From Adlercreutzia mucosicola DSM 19490 (GTDB lineage: Bacteria > Actinomycetota > Coriobacteriia > Coriobacteriales > Eggerthellaceae): a DNA stretch of 64,000 nucleotides. Position numbers and translations under genes: made by a program. Numbering within the stretch: position 1 is the first letter of the stretch; the number at the start of each line of letters is the position of its first letter. The stretch lies in NCBI RefSeq assembly GCF_000422625.1, contig NZ_AUGK01000015.1, positions 6,267-70,266 of the forward strand. Reading direction: 5' to 3'. The notes under the pieces are model-generated. The model had not been told where the DNA came from and did no database searches. It saw nothing but the letters and a program-made list of their open reading frames with translations. Below, piece after piece: positions 36,030 through 44,206 of the stretch.

Positions 36030-37760
36030 CTACCCGCGTGCCCTGCGCCGGACTGCGACGGCGGCGGCCAGGGCGCAGGCGGCGAGGGCGGTGGTGGCCG
36101 CAGGCACGGCCACGGGCATCTCGTCACCGGTCTGGGCGAGGCGGGTGGCGGACTTTGCGGTGGGCTTCACCGGGGCCTTCGCCGCCGGGTCGGCCACGGT
36201 GTAGGTCACCTCGATCACGCGCTCGGTGCCGTCGGGCATGGAGTACACGGCCGTCACCTCGTAGGTGCCGGCGCGGCGGGGATCGATGGTGTCGACCTCC
36301 TCGCCGCCGAGCATGATGGTGACCGCCACGTTCTCGGCATCGGCCGGGAAGCCCTCGCGCGAGCCGAAGCGCTTGGCCAGGTCGCGGACGATGTCGTCCC
36401 CGTCCATGGCCACGCCCGTGGCGTCCAGCGGCAGCGCCACGGCCTCCGAGAAGGCCACCGTGCGCTTGGGGGCGGGAGCGGTGGAGCCGCCGGAACCGTT
36501 GCCGTTGCCGGAGCTGGAGTTTCCGCCATTGCTGCCATTGCCGTTATCTCCGCCCGGGCCGTCGTTGTCGGATCCATCATCCCCAACAACAGCAGTATAG
36601 GTTCCCGCCGTACGAGCCGGAATAGCATCGGCCGCGAACACCTCCCCGTTCTCGTTGCGCCACTTCAACGGCGCACCACCGCGATCGCCGGGAAGTCCTA
36701 CCTTGGCGAAATCGCCCGTGGCCGGCAGGGAGATCGACTCCAGAGAAGCACAGCCCGAGAGCATCTCATCAGAATCCGTTACCTGCGTCATATTGAACCG
36801 CGAGAGATCGAGAGTCTTCAGGGAAGAGCACATCTCGAACATCGACTTCATGTTCTTCACGTGAGCGGTGTCGAATACGGACAGGTCGAGTGTCGTCAAG
36901 CCAGAGCATTCGCCAAACATGCCGAGCATATTAGTTACTTTAGAAGTGTTGAACTTCGAGAGGTCGAGGGCCTTCAAAGAGGAGCAGCCACGGAACATAC
37001 CGTACATATCGGTCACTTGAGCCGTATCGAACTTGGAAAGATCCATGGCCTCGAGCGACGAGCAATCCCAAAACATGCGGTTCATCGTCGTCACTTTTGA
37101 GGTGTTCAGCCCTGAGAGATCAAGCGACTTGAGGGATGCGCAGCCATAGAACATCGCTTCCGCATTCTCTAAATTCGAGGCATTCAACTTGGACAGATCC
37201 AGCGATTCCAGCGACTGGCAGCCGAAGAACATGCCGAAGGCCTCTTTCAGGCTCGACCCGTCGAACCGGGAGAGATCGACGGCTTTCAGAACAGCGCAAC
37301 TGTGAAACATATTGCTGGCATTCTCCACTTTGGACGTATCCAGCTTCGAGATATCCACCCGCTCCAAGTTCGTCAGGCCTTCAAACCAATAGGATGTGTC
37401 GGTGGGTTGGAGCGCGTCGGCCACAACCGCGCTCGTTACGGACGACCTCTTCTCTTCTTTCCACTGGGCACCAGGACCGCCGTTGAGATAATCCTGCAGA
37501 GAGCAAGCCTCTTCCAAGGTGCCACACTCGCTCTTTTCCGCATCGCCCTTCTGGAACGCGAGCGTGTAACCGCCGTCGTCGCGGGAATACAGCGCGACGA
37601 ACACATCGTCGTCAGCGATAGGAGCGGCCTCGTCCGCCCAGGCGTTAGCGACGAAGGCTAGCGCAAGGACAAACGAGCATGCGACGGCAAGCGCAGCGAG
37701 AAGCACCCCCCCCCTCCCGCCTTTTTCGCAAGCAATGCCTCCATGTTTGACAGCGGACAT
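36030..37760 (-). CDS. BspA-like (DUF285) leucine-rich repeat cell-wall protein, LAQTG-anchored
   Basis: A 576-residue secreted protein. The signal peptide (about 1-42) carries a Gly-Arg-Gly-Gly stretch encoded by a G9 run. Eight 23-24-residue repeats of the type 'LDLSKFDTSKVTDM..MF.GC.SL' (about 115-345) form the DUF285/BspA solenoid. A Gly/Asn/Ser-rich spacer (about 390-420), a beta-rich domain and the sorting signal LAQTGDEMPV plus hydrophobic helix and Arg tail follow. The ATG at 37760 is preceded by GGAAAGGAAG. BspA-like repeats bind host or bacterial surfaces in known cases. The current frame is intact (ON). Confidence 0.85.
   Translation of the reverse strand: MSAVKHGGIACEKGGRGGVLLAALAVACSFVLALAFVANAWADEAAPIADDDVFVALYSRDDGGYTLAFQKGDAEKSECGTLEEACSLQDYLNGGPGAQWKEEKRSSVTSAVVADALQPTDTSYWFEGLTNLERVDISKLDTSKVENASNMFHSCAVLKAVDLSRFDGSSLKEAFGMFFGCQSLESLDLSKLNASNLENAEAMFYGCASLKSLDLSGLNTSKVTTMNRMFWDCSSLEAMDLSKFDTAQVTDMYGMFRGCSSLKALDLSKFNTSKVTNMLGMFGECSGLTTLDLSVFDTAHVKNMKSMFEMCSSLKTLDLSRFNMTQVTDSDEMLSGCASLESISLPATGDFAKVGLPGDRGGAPLKWRNENGEVFAADAIPARTAGTYTAVVGDDGSDNDGPGGDNGNGSNGGNSSSGNGNGSGGSTAPAPKRTVAFSEAVALPLDATGVAMDGDDIVRDLAKRFGSREGFPADAENVAVTIMLGGEEVDTIDPRRAGTYEVTAVYSMPDGTERVIEVTYTVADPAAKAPVKPTAKSATRLAQTGDEMPVAVPAATTALAACALAAAVAVRRRARG
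37706..37714. repeat. homopolymer of nine (G9 on coding strand) in signal-peptide region
   Basis: On the coding strand AGG GGG GGG GTG encodes Arg-Gly-Gly-Val just before the hydrophobic core of the signal peptide (codons 16-19). Gain or loss of one base would stop translation early. Confidence 0.85.
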
Positions 37761-37834
37761 GATCTTCCTTTCCCTCATTGCGCGCTTTCCGCAATCTGAC
37801 GGCGAAGAGCGCCTCTCCGGCTAAAGCTGATGGA

Positions 37835-37977
37835 GCGGATGGGGCAAAAGCGGGGAGCCCCATCCGCACTGCTATTATCGCGGCTTTTCACCGCAATTTG
37901 TTGTGCAACAAATTGCGCAAATCACCAGGTAAGATAGGTGTGCTGAGATTCCGAAAAGCCGCGGTGCCCCCGGAATC
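37835..37977. promoter_or_regulatory. structured intergenic region, copy 1 (duplicated leader)
   Basis: Between divergent genes. Hairpin 1: GCGGATGGGGC/GCCCCATCCGC (37835-37845, 37857-37867). Palindrome: CGCAATTTGTTG-TG-CAACAAATTGCG (37892-37917). Conserved CACCAGGTAAGAT follows. Hairpin 2: GATTCCG/CGGAATC (37947-37953, 37971-37977). The same arrangement recurs at 39421-39569. Confidence 0.7.
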
Positions 37978-38121
37978 GCAAGAGAAGAAACCCTTCCGCG
38001 CTCCATGCGCAGCCCCCGAAAGGACGCCGCCCTGCCTTCGCTCAATTCGTGGAGCGCCGACGTCGGAGCCCGGTGCGCCTTTTTCTACCCGAGAGCACCG
38101 TACCGAGAGAAGGAGATTAAC

Positions 38122-38385
38122 GTGTACTACAGTTCCAGCGACATATCCGCTTTTCTACTCATAGGGGCCATTGTCTTCCTTGCTCTATGGATCGTCGCCA
38201 TCCACCTTCTGCTGGAGGCAGCCAAAGCGAAGGGATTCCATCGGGATGACGCTTGGTTTCCCTTCCTCGTCGGTTTCTTCCTCTCCCCCATCGTGCTGGG
38301 GCTCTACACCGCGTCGCTGCCCGACCGCGGCGCTCCCACCGCACCGACGCAGGAAGACCCGCGCGACGAGCTCCCCACGGTCTAG
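38122..38385 (+). CDS. small two-helix membrane protein, duplicated module copy 1
   Basis: An 87-residue protein with a GTG start behind GAAGGAG. The first helix ('AFLLIGAIVFLALWIVAIHLL') is followed by a basic loop 'AAKAKGFHRDDAW', a second helix ending 'FLSPIVLGLYTASLPDRGA' and an acidic tail 'EDPRDELP'. The paralogue at 39893 has the same layout and nearly identical tail. The stop is nine bases before the next gene, in both copies. The function is unknown; the neighbouring zinc-ribbon protein is its constant partner here. Confidence 0.75.
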   Translation: MYYSSSDISAFLLIGAIVFLALWIVAIHLLLEAAKAKGFHRDDAWFPFLVGFFLSPIVLGLYTASLPDRGAPTAPTQEDPRDELPTV

Positions 38386-38394
38386 GAGAGCGCC

Positions 38395-39393
38395 ATGGCA
38401 AAGTACAAAGTCATCTTCCGCAGCGACAACAAGAACGCCGACACCGCGCCCGGCTGGGAGCCGGGCTGCCCTGTGCTCATCAATGCCGTACAGGTGTCCC
38501 GCAACACCGAGACCGGACAGTGCTATCTGCAGCTGAAACTGTCGAACCTCACCGACGTGGTCATCGGCCGCTTCGCGCTGCGGGCCGAGGTGACCTATGC
38601 TGACGGCTCCACGGAAGCCGTCGAGCTGAAGCCCCTCGACTCCGACATCCAGCCCGGCCGCGCCTATCGGCCCGATGCCGTTCTCCTCGCCGGCTCCGAC
38701 GTCCAGCATGTCTCCGCCCGCATCGTCAGCGCCACCTACGGGAACGAACAGTGGATGAGCGCGGGTAAAGTTTGCGCCAACACCGCTGGCGGCCACCTCG
38801 ACCTCGATCAAGCGACGACCGCCGAGAGAGACCGTCTCTTGGCCGATCTCGGCAAGAGTCCAGAGAAATACCGTCACCATATGGTGCAGGGCGACGACTG
38901 GTGGATATGCTCCTGCGGGATGCCCAATGTGAGGAAAGACCAATGCATCTGCGGCCTCGCCCGCAAAGCCGTTGAGCAACTCGAAGACGAGGGTTACCTC
39001 AACGCCGCGGCCGCAGAACGCGAGGCGACCGAAAAGAAGGCTCGGGCCAAGCGCAAGCGCCGACGGATCATCGCGGCCGTTGCCGCCACCATTGCGCTTG
39101 TCATCGCCGTCGGAGCCACCGGAGCCATCGCGGCAATCCTCTCAGACGAAACGTATCAAGCATACCAGGCGGCCGCTTCACTGGAGGATACGGGCAGCTA
39201 CAAGACAGCTCATGACCGATTCATTGAACTGAAAGACTACCGTGACTCCGCAGACCGAGCTCGCGAATGTGCGCGCCTGGCGGCCGAGCGCGCGGCATCG
39301 GTAGGCGACTACATAGATGCAGAAAGATGGTACGGCAAGGCCGGAGAAACCGAACTCCAGCAAGAAGCCGCAGCCATGATCGACAAAGAATAA
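38395..39393 (+). CDS. zinc-ribbon, single-helix membrane protein with TPR-like tail
   Basis: A 332-residue protein. An N-terminal beta domain (about 1-120) contains 'YLQLKLSNLTDVVIGRFAL'. A Cys-pair ribbon 'WWICSCGMPNVRKDQCICG' lies at about 175-193. A basic stretch and one membrane helix (about 225-245) follow. The C-terminus has two short helix repeats with 'FIELKDYRDSADRARECARL', as in TPR-like proteins. It pairs with the small membrane protein upstream, and both are duplicated at 39.9-41.7 kb. The orientation (ribbon probably inside, repeats outside) is inferred from basic residues before the helix. The function is unknown. Confidence 0.75.
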   Translation: MAKYKVIFRSDNKNADTAPGWEPGCPVLINAVQVSRNTETGQCYLQLKLSNLTDVVIGRFALRAEVTYADGSTEAVELKPLDSDIQPGRAYRPDAVLLAGSDVQHVSARIVSATYGNEQWMSAGKVCANTAGGHLDLDQATTAERDRLLADLGKSPEKYRHHMVQGDDWWICSCGMPNVRKDQCICGLARKAVEQLEDEGYLNAAAAEREATEKKARAKRKRRRIIAAVAATIALVIAVGATGAIAAILSDETYQAYQAAASLEDTGSYKTAHDRFIELKDYRDSADRARECARLAAERAASVGDYIDAERWYGKAGETELQQEAAAMIDKE

Positions 39394-39892
39394 AAGTTCG
39401 CTCACAAAAGAGACACAAGCAGCGAGGATGGGGCAGAAGCGGGTAGCCCCATCCTCGCTCTCATTATCGCGGCTTTTCAGCGTGATTTGTTGCGCAACAA
39501 CTTGCGTAATTCACCAGGTAAGATGGTTGTTCTGAGATTCTCAGAAAGCCCCAGCACTCCCCGAGAATCACCGAAGACAAGCCCTTCCTCGCGCCATACG
39601 CAGCGCCCCCGAAAGGATGCCGCCCTGCTTTCGCCCAATCACATAGCACCCCCCCCCGAGCGATACAGCGCGTTGTAGCTGATCAGCCCTGCCGCAAGCG
39701 AAAAACCGCCGCTGCATTCCCCGCTTGCCCTCGCGCTCTTCCATCATCCCCTATCCCCACCGATAGCTGCATTTACCCGGCCTTCCCCATGTCGCGGCCG
39801 CCTCCCCGTCACGCCATTCGCAGAGCGCCAGCACGCCGGCGCTCGCACACCTTTTCTGCCCGAGAACACCCCACCGAGAAAGAAGGATTGCT
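39394..39892. other. 500-base intergenic region with duplicated leader, copy 2, and C9 tract
   Basis: Bases 39421-39640 repeat the leader at 37835-38050. Hairpin AGCGAGGATGGGGC/GCCCCATCCTCGCT (39421-39434, 39446-39459), palindrome TTGTTGCGCAACAA (39487-39500) and hairpin GATTCTC/GAGAATC (39536-39542, 39563-39569) match copy 1 in order. Stem changes are compensated. A C9 run is at 39649-39657. No additional gene is convincing. Confidence 0.65.
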
Positions 39893-40162
39893 ATGTACGG
39901 ACCAGCCGCAGGAATCATGGGATTCCTCTTCTTTATCTTGATCATCGCGTTTTTCATATCCCTGCTCGCCATCAGCCTCCTCGTCAATGCCGCCAAGGAG
40001 AAGGGCTTCCACCGAAACGACGCCGGCGTGCTGTGGGTGATCGGCATCTTCGCCTCCCCCATCGTGCTGGGGCTCTACACCGCCTCGCTGCCCGATCGCA
40101 GCGCCCCTGCCGCCACGGCCGCGGCACCGGAGGACCCCCGCGACGAGCTCCCCGCCATCTAG
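39893..40162 (+). CDS. small two-helix membrane protein, duplicated module copy 2
   Basis: An 89-residue paralogue of the 87-residue protein at 38122. It has two hydrophobic helices, the loop 'NAAKEKGFHRNDAG', the closing 'SPIVLGLYTASLPDRSA' and acidic tail 'EDPRDELPAI'. The ATG follows AAGAAGGA. The tail and loop are better conserved than the helices, which points to contact with a partner protein. The next gene starts nine bases later. The function is unknown. Confidence 0.75.
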   Translation: MYGPAAGIMGFLFFILIIAFFISLLAISLLVNAAKEKGFHRNDAGVLWVIGIFASPIVLGLYTASLPDRSAPAATAAAPEDPRDELPAI

Positions 40163-40171
40163 GAGCGCGCC

Positions 40172-41740
40172 ATGGCAAACTTCAAAGTTGTCTTCAGGGC
40201 CGACAGCGACGGAGCCGAGAGGCGCACCGGCTGGGAGCCGGGCTGCCCCATTCTCGTCAAGGCGATCCAGGTGGCCCGCGACACCCAAACGGGTGATGCC
40301 TACCTGCAGCTGAAAGTGTGGAACCTCACCGATCAGACTGTCGGCAGCTTTACCCTGCAAGCCGAAGTGACCTACCAGGACGGTACCCGCGAGACCGTTG
40401 AGGTGAACCCCCTGGATGCCGACATCGCGCCGCGCCACGACTACAAGCCCCTTCCGGTGCATCTGGCCGGCGGCGCCATCGCCGATGTGCATGCCCGCGT
40501 GCTCGAGGCAACCTACGGGAATGCCAGCTGGCACTCTGCGCAGCCTGCGGCCCCTCTTCCCCAGGGCGCGCCCCTCAACCTGGAGCAAGGCCTCCTTGTC
40601 GAGCGGCAGGAACTCCTGGCGAGCCTCGGCAAATCAGCCGACAAGTACGCTACGAGTGTCCTGCGCGAAGATGCCTGGTGGGTCTGCCCCTGTGGCACGC
40701 CCAACGTCGAACGCAGCCATTGCCTCAGGTGCGGCATGCCCCTCGACACCCTCGATAAACTCGAGGACGAAGACTACCTGCGCGGCAAGATGCGGGAGCG
40801 CAAACAGGCCAAGGAGCGCAAGAGGCGAAAAACCATCCTGCTTGTCCTGGCATTGGTGCTGGGCGTCCTGGCGGCGGCTGCCCTTGCCGTCAACTTCCTC
40901 GTTATCCAACCGAAAGCGAAAATCGACTCCTGGCCCTCTTCCTACGTGCCTTCCGACATCGCCTATTACCCCGCCGGCCAGTTATCCGACGTTGGCTACG
41001 ACAACCCGATGGCGATCAGCTTGTACACTCGCGACGAACACGGCAACATCACCGCCATCGAGGAAACGGAGTATGGCAAGAGCGATTACGCCGGAGAGGA
41101 CTCTGCCGGGCAAAGCCAGCGTGCCTACACGCCATACGCCTCGGCGACGACTTACTCCGGCACCATCACGAGCGATGCGGTCGGTTTTCCCGTCGCCATT
41201 GCCTCGGACCGCTTCGGTGGAACGGTCGACATCCTCGACAAGAAAGGAGACGGAAGCGGTGATCTCCCCTCCTCGGCCCAAGATAGCGAGGGGAACTCGT
41301 ATTCGTTCTCCTACTATTCAAGCGGGGCTCTGATGACCGCTGCCGTTCGGGAGGCCGACGGTCATCTCCTCAAGGCATCGTACAACGAGTATGGATTCCT
41401 CGTCGGCCTCGAGGGGAAGAAATACTACGATACGCTTCAGTGCTCTTATACCTACGATGCCCACACCGCAACCCCCGCGAGCTGCACCGTTCACTACAGT
41501 GCCCTTGCGGGCGGAATCGAGTTGAACCGAGAGTACAGCCTGTCGTTCGAGTACGATGAGAACGGCTGTCTGACCAAGGTGTATCGAGACGGGGTCCTCA
41601 TGCAGGAAATCAGCTATGTCCGCATCGAGCACACGAGCCCCTGGGCCTACGCCACGGCCAGCCTGAAGCCGTTCGCCCAACCGTCCATGGGGGAAATCTA
41701 CCCCAGCCTCGGTGCACTCCCGCTCCGGGAAACCCAGTAG
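40172..41740 (+). CDS. zinc-ribbon membrane protein with YD-repeat-like C-terminus, module copy 2
   Basis: A 522-residue protein. Residues 1-240 match the 332-residue paralogue (beta domain, 'WWVCPCGTPNVERSHCLRCG' ribbon with four Cys at about 170-188, basic stretch, one membrane helix at about 225-250). The rest is different: a 270-residue putative external region with strand-turn repeats such as 'YTRDEHGNITAIEETEYG' and 'EYDENGCLTKVYRDGVLMQE', resembling YD/RHS-like beta repeats. The two paralogues thus share the sensing or anchoring half but carry different outer domains. The function is unknown. Confidence 0.75.
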   Translation: MANFKVVFRADSDGAERRTGWEPGCPILVKAIQVARDTQTGDAYLQLKVWNLTDQTVGSFTLQAEVTYQDGTRETVEVNPLDADIAPRHDYKPLPVHLAGGAIADVHARVLEATYGNASWHSAQPAAPLPQGAPLNLEQGLLVERQELLASLGKSADKYATSVLREDAWWVCPCGTPNVERSHCLRCGMPLDTLDKLEDEDYLRGKMRERKQAKERKRRKTILLVLALVLGVLAAAALAVNFLVIQPKAKIDSWPSSYVPSDIAYYPAGQLSDVGYDNPMAISLYTRDEHGNITAIEETEYGKSDYAGEDSAGQSQRAYTPYASATTYSGTITSDAVGFPVAIASDRFGGTVDILDKKGDGSGDLPSSAQDSEGNSYSFSYYSSGALMTAAVREADGHLLKASYNEYGFLVGLEGKKYYDTLQCSYTYDAHTATPASCTVHYSALAGGIELNREYSLSFEYDENGCLTKVYRDGVLMQEISYVRIEHTSPWAYATASLKPFAQPSMGEIYPSLGALPLRETQ

Positions 41741-41794
41741 AACGTCGGGCGAACCCCGCGGCAGGCGCAAACGCCGCACGCCTGTGACGCATCC

Positions 41795-42066
41795 CTATCC
41801 GCAAAGCCAGTCGAGGGCATTCCGAACGCGAATGCCCTCAGAGGTCACACCCAAACCCGGGCGATCCAGCGTAAGAACCGTCTTGTCGAAATTGTCCCGC
41901 GCCTTAGAGAGAAAGACCAGCTCCCACGCACGTGCAGCTTCGCCCATAATACTCGCAGAAACCTGGTAGCAGCGAATCTCGCCATCACGTTCTGCGACGA
42001 AGTCGATTTCCCCATCATCCACCGCGTCGCAGCCACGCCGTGCACTCAGCTTCAGCGTCAAACTCA
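41795..42066 (-). pseudogene. C-terminal remnant of a DUF4143-type AAA ATPase
   Basis: About 90 residues read 'DAVDDGEIDFVAERDGEIRC' then 'YQVSAS', 'RDNFDKTVLTLDRPGLGVTS' and 'EGIRVRNALDWLCG', matching the end of the AAA_14/DUF4143 ATPase family. The ATPase part and a start are missing. The sequence upstream has no matching frame. It is a decayed fragment of a gene common in accessory regions. Confidence 0.65.
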
Positions 42067-42559
42067 TTGTTCGAGAGCTGTTGTCCGCCCCATCCCGGAG
42101 GCCCTCTTCTCTGGACGCCTCTCGGCGGCGCATCGCGTGGGCAGTGTTTGATGGTACAATGCGACTACCACACTGCGTTGCCCCTCGGGGAGGCGCTTAC
42201 AACTAAATTCGCGCGGCGGAATCTCGCCTGTTGTTTTTTAGCGCACACGGTTGAACCATTGATAAGGAGGGTATCTGCCTATCCGGTGGTTCGCCGTGTT
42301 TCGAGCGCCCCGACGCAGTGTGGTAACTGTGGCGGATACCTTCCTTAGCTTTGCATGCCCCGCTGCGGGACATCGTCCCATGAGGGTTTTATTGTCGCAG
42401 GTCATCCCTATAGTTTGTTGCACAACAAATTGGCGTGAACTGCGCATCTGGCGTTTGGGGAGCGCGACGGGATGCAAGACGCGTCGCGCTCCGTACAGCT
42501 TCCAACAAGCAGATTCCCAGTCGCTTTCGCGACCCAATCGCACATATAAGAGTCATGAT
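42067..42559. other. gene-free region with a hairpin element and palindrome
   Basis: TACCACACTGCG (42166-42177) and CGCAGTGTGGTA (42314-42325) are perfect 12-bp inverted ends of a 160-base stretch. That stretch contains a further hairpin (about CACGGTTGAACCA with TGGTTCGCCGTG). TTTGTTG-CA-CAACAAA lies at 42414-42429. No coding potential was seen. Confidence 0.55.
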
Positions 42560-42900
42560 CTATTCCACGCGCTGGAAGACTATGGCGTTGTCGGGGTCGG
42601 TCAGCGAGGCCATGGCGAGCAAATCGACGGGATCTTCCTCCGTTATCACGCCTCCCCATGTATCGCCGGCAAAAGAGATTCCGTAGGGAATGCCATCGAT
42701 CTGGTCGGACGTTATCCACCGGTTATCGTAGGTCTCATCACCGACGGTCAGCGTCCATGTCCCATCATCCTTGAAGTGCGCATACACCTCTCCGCTGTCA
42801 CCCAAATAATGGGACTCCCCGGCCAGGTTCGTCTGCAGACACGCCCCGGGACGCCCATCTTCCGAAAAGCCACTCTCTTCATACCTCCTCCTCGCTCTGC
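42560..42900 (-). pseudogene. C-terminal fragment of a putative lipoprotein or secreted protein
   Basis: A frame of about 110 residues ends at 42560: 'SGEVYAHFKDDGTWTLTVGD' then 'DNRWITSDQIDGIPYGISFA' and a run to 'AIVFQRVE'. It looks like a compact beta domain of an exported protein. No start codon or signal peptide is in this frame. A strong ribosome binding site (GAGGAGGAGG) and ATG at 42882 lie in another frame that closes after about 40 codons. A 5' truncation or frameshift is the simplest reading. It is not recognised further. Confidence 0.5.
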
Positions 42901-42962
42901 TTAAGCGCTCGCCGACCGCTCGACTGAGCGCAACACGGGGAGATCTTAAGGCGGGACGACCG

Positions 42963-43067
42963 CAATCCGTTGCGCAACAAGGTGCTCGGGCGCCCCCTTT
43001 CTGACCGCATCGCCGCAAAAGGGCTACCCCCTTCCGCCGTCAGCTAATGTTGCGCAACAGATTGCCG
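42963..43067. promoter_or_regulatory. inverted pair of TTGCGCAA palindromes upstream of lipoprotein gene
   Basis: GCAATCCGTTGCGCAAC (42963-42979) and the inverted GTTGCGCAACAGATTGC (43049-43065) differ at two positions. Each contains a palindromic core GTTGCGCAAC. The pair spans the likely promoter of the lipoprotein gene starting at 43133. Confidence 0.55.
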
Positions 43068-43132
43068 CGAAAGTGCCCCATTATCGGTGACGGCAGAATT
43101 GGCTGCAAAGAACAGAACAAAGGAGAGAAACC

Positions 43133-44074
43133 ATGAGACCAATCAGCCGTCGCGCGATCCCCTGTTTGATCGCCGCCGCACTCACCCTGTCGCTCGGGGG
43201 ACTTGCCGGGTGCGCACCGAAGGGTGGCCAGTCCATGCCGTTCACCGGCGGGGACGCAACCGAGGCCGCCGAAACCGAGGGAGACTCCGCCTCCGAGCCC
43301 GTCGCCGCAGTGACCAGCAGCGACTACTTCAACCTTGACGGCGCCTACCTGGACACCAGCTACGTCGACCCTAACGGCTCGAACGGCCAGATGCTCTACG
43401 TCTTTCATACGCTGACCGCCCCCGACAGCGGCCTGCAGACCTCTAGCAACAGCATGCAGCTGCGCGTGTGCGACGAAGAGGCCGCACGCAGCGGCAACGC
43501 CTCGGCCGGCGAGAGGATCTTCGCCAACATGGATGCCTCCGGCGACCTCATGACGTCGTACTATTACGACAACGTGATTGAGACCGTGCAGTACGGCAAC
43601 GAGTTCAAGATGGTGTCCACCTTCCTGGTATCACCGGCTCAGATGGAGGCGGGCCACTTCCTGCTCTTCAAGGACGACGACGTGCCGGGCCTTGACTCCA
43701 TCATCGTTCCCACCGAGAGCGTCGTCGCCTGCTCCTCTCCCGAGGAAATCGCCGAGATCGCCGACCCAGCCGGCGTTGAAGCCGCCCGCGCCGCCCACGA
43801 GCCCGCCGACGAGGCCACGGTCCAAGCCGTGAACGACGCCATCAACTTCTACGAGTTCTACACCATCTACGGCGGCCTGAACCTGAAGTTCTACTTCGAG
43901 GCACCCAACTACTTCGAGGAGCGCACCACCGGCCAGGGCAACAGCGGCACCTACGAGGTGCAGCAGGGCTACATCGCCTGCACCTACGACAACGGCAACA
44001 CCGTTGACATCCCATGGGAATGGAAGGAGGACGGCTCCATCAGTCTCGATATCGCGAACGGCGTCGGCCTGTAG
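43133..44074 (+). CDS. putative lipoprotein
   Basis: A 313-residue protein with a lipoprotein signal peptide and lipobox LAGC (Cys at about residue 24). A Thr/Glu/Ala-rich spacer follows, then a beta-rich region ('LYVFHTLTAPDSGLQTSSNS', 'MVSTFLVSPAQMEAGHFLLF') and a C-terminal part with 'GTYEVQQGYIACTYDNGNTV' and 'DIPWEWKEDGSISLDI'. The ATG follows AAAGGAG. It lies alone, with palindromes upstream and a strong terminator downstream. The product is expected on the outer face of the membrane. I do not recognise the family. Confidence 0.8.
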   Translation: MRPISRRAIPCLIAAALTLSLGGLAGCAPKGGQSMPFTGGDATEAAETEGDSASEPVAAVTSSDYFNLDGAYLDTSYVDPNGSNGQMLYVFHTLTAPDSGLQTSSNSMQLRVCDEEAARSGNASAGERIFANMDASGDLMTSYYYDNVIETVQYGNEFKMVSTFLVSPAQMEAGHFLLFKDDDVPGLDSIIVPTESVVACSSPEEIAEIADPAGVEAARAAHEPADEATVQAVNDAINFYEFYTIYGGLNLKFYFEAPNYFEERTTGQGNSGTYEVQQGYIACTYDNGNTVDIPWEWKEDGSISLDIANGVGL

Positions 44075-44106
44075 GCACCCCGATCCCAGAACCGGGCCAC
44101 CGCAAC

Positions 44107-44146
44107 AAAGCCCCCGCGATCATCGACGATCGCGGGGGCTTTCTTC
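44107..44146 (+). terminator. intrinsic terminator of lipoprotein gene
   Basis: AAAGCCCCCGCGATC (44107-44121) pairs with GATCGCGGGGGCTTT (44128-44142) and a short T-rich tail follows. Confidence 0.85.
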
Positions 44147-44206
44147 ATGGGCGAAGAGACCGTACGGCGCAAGCGGGCGGGCAGTCGCACACCCGTGCGC
44201 CTCGCC

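Noticed and set aside
36480-36600. Gly/Asn/Ser codon repeats in the BspA-like gene considered as a microsatellite switch
   Set aside because: The repeats are imperfect trinucleotide-scale coding units that stay in frame; they would change linker length, not switch the gene.
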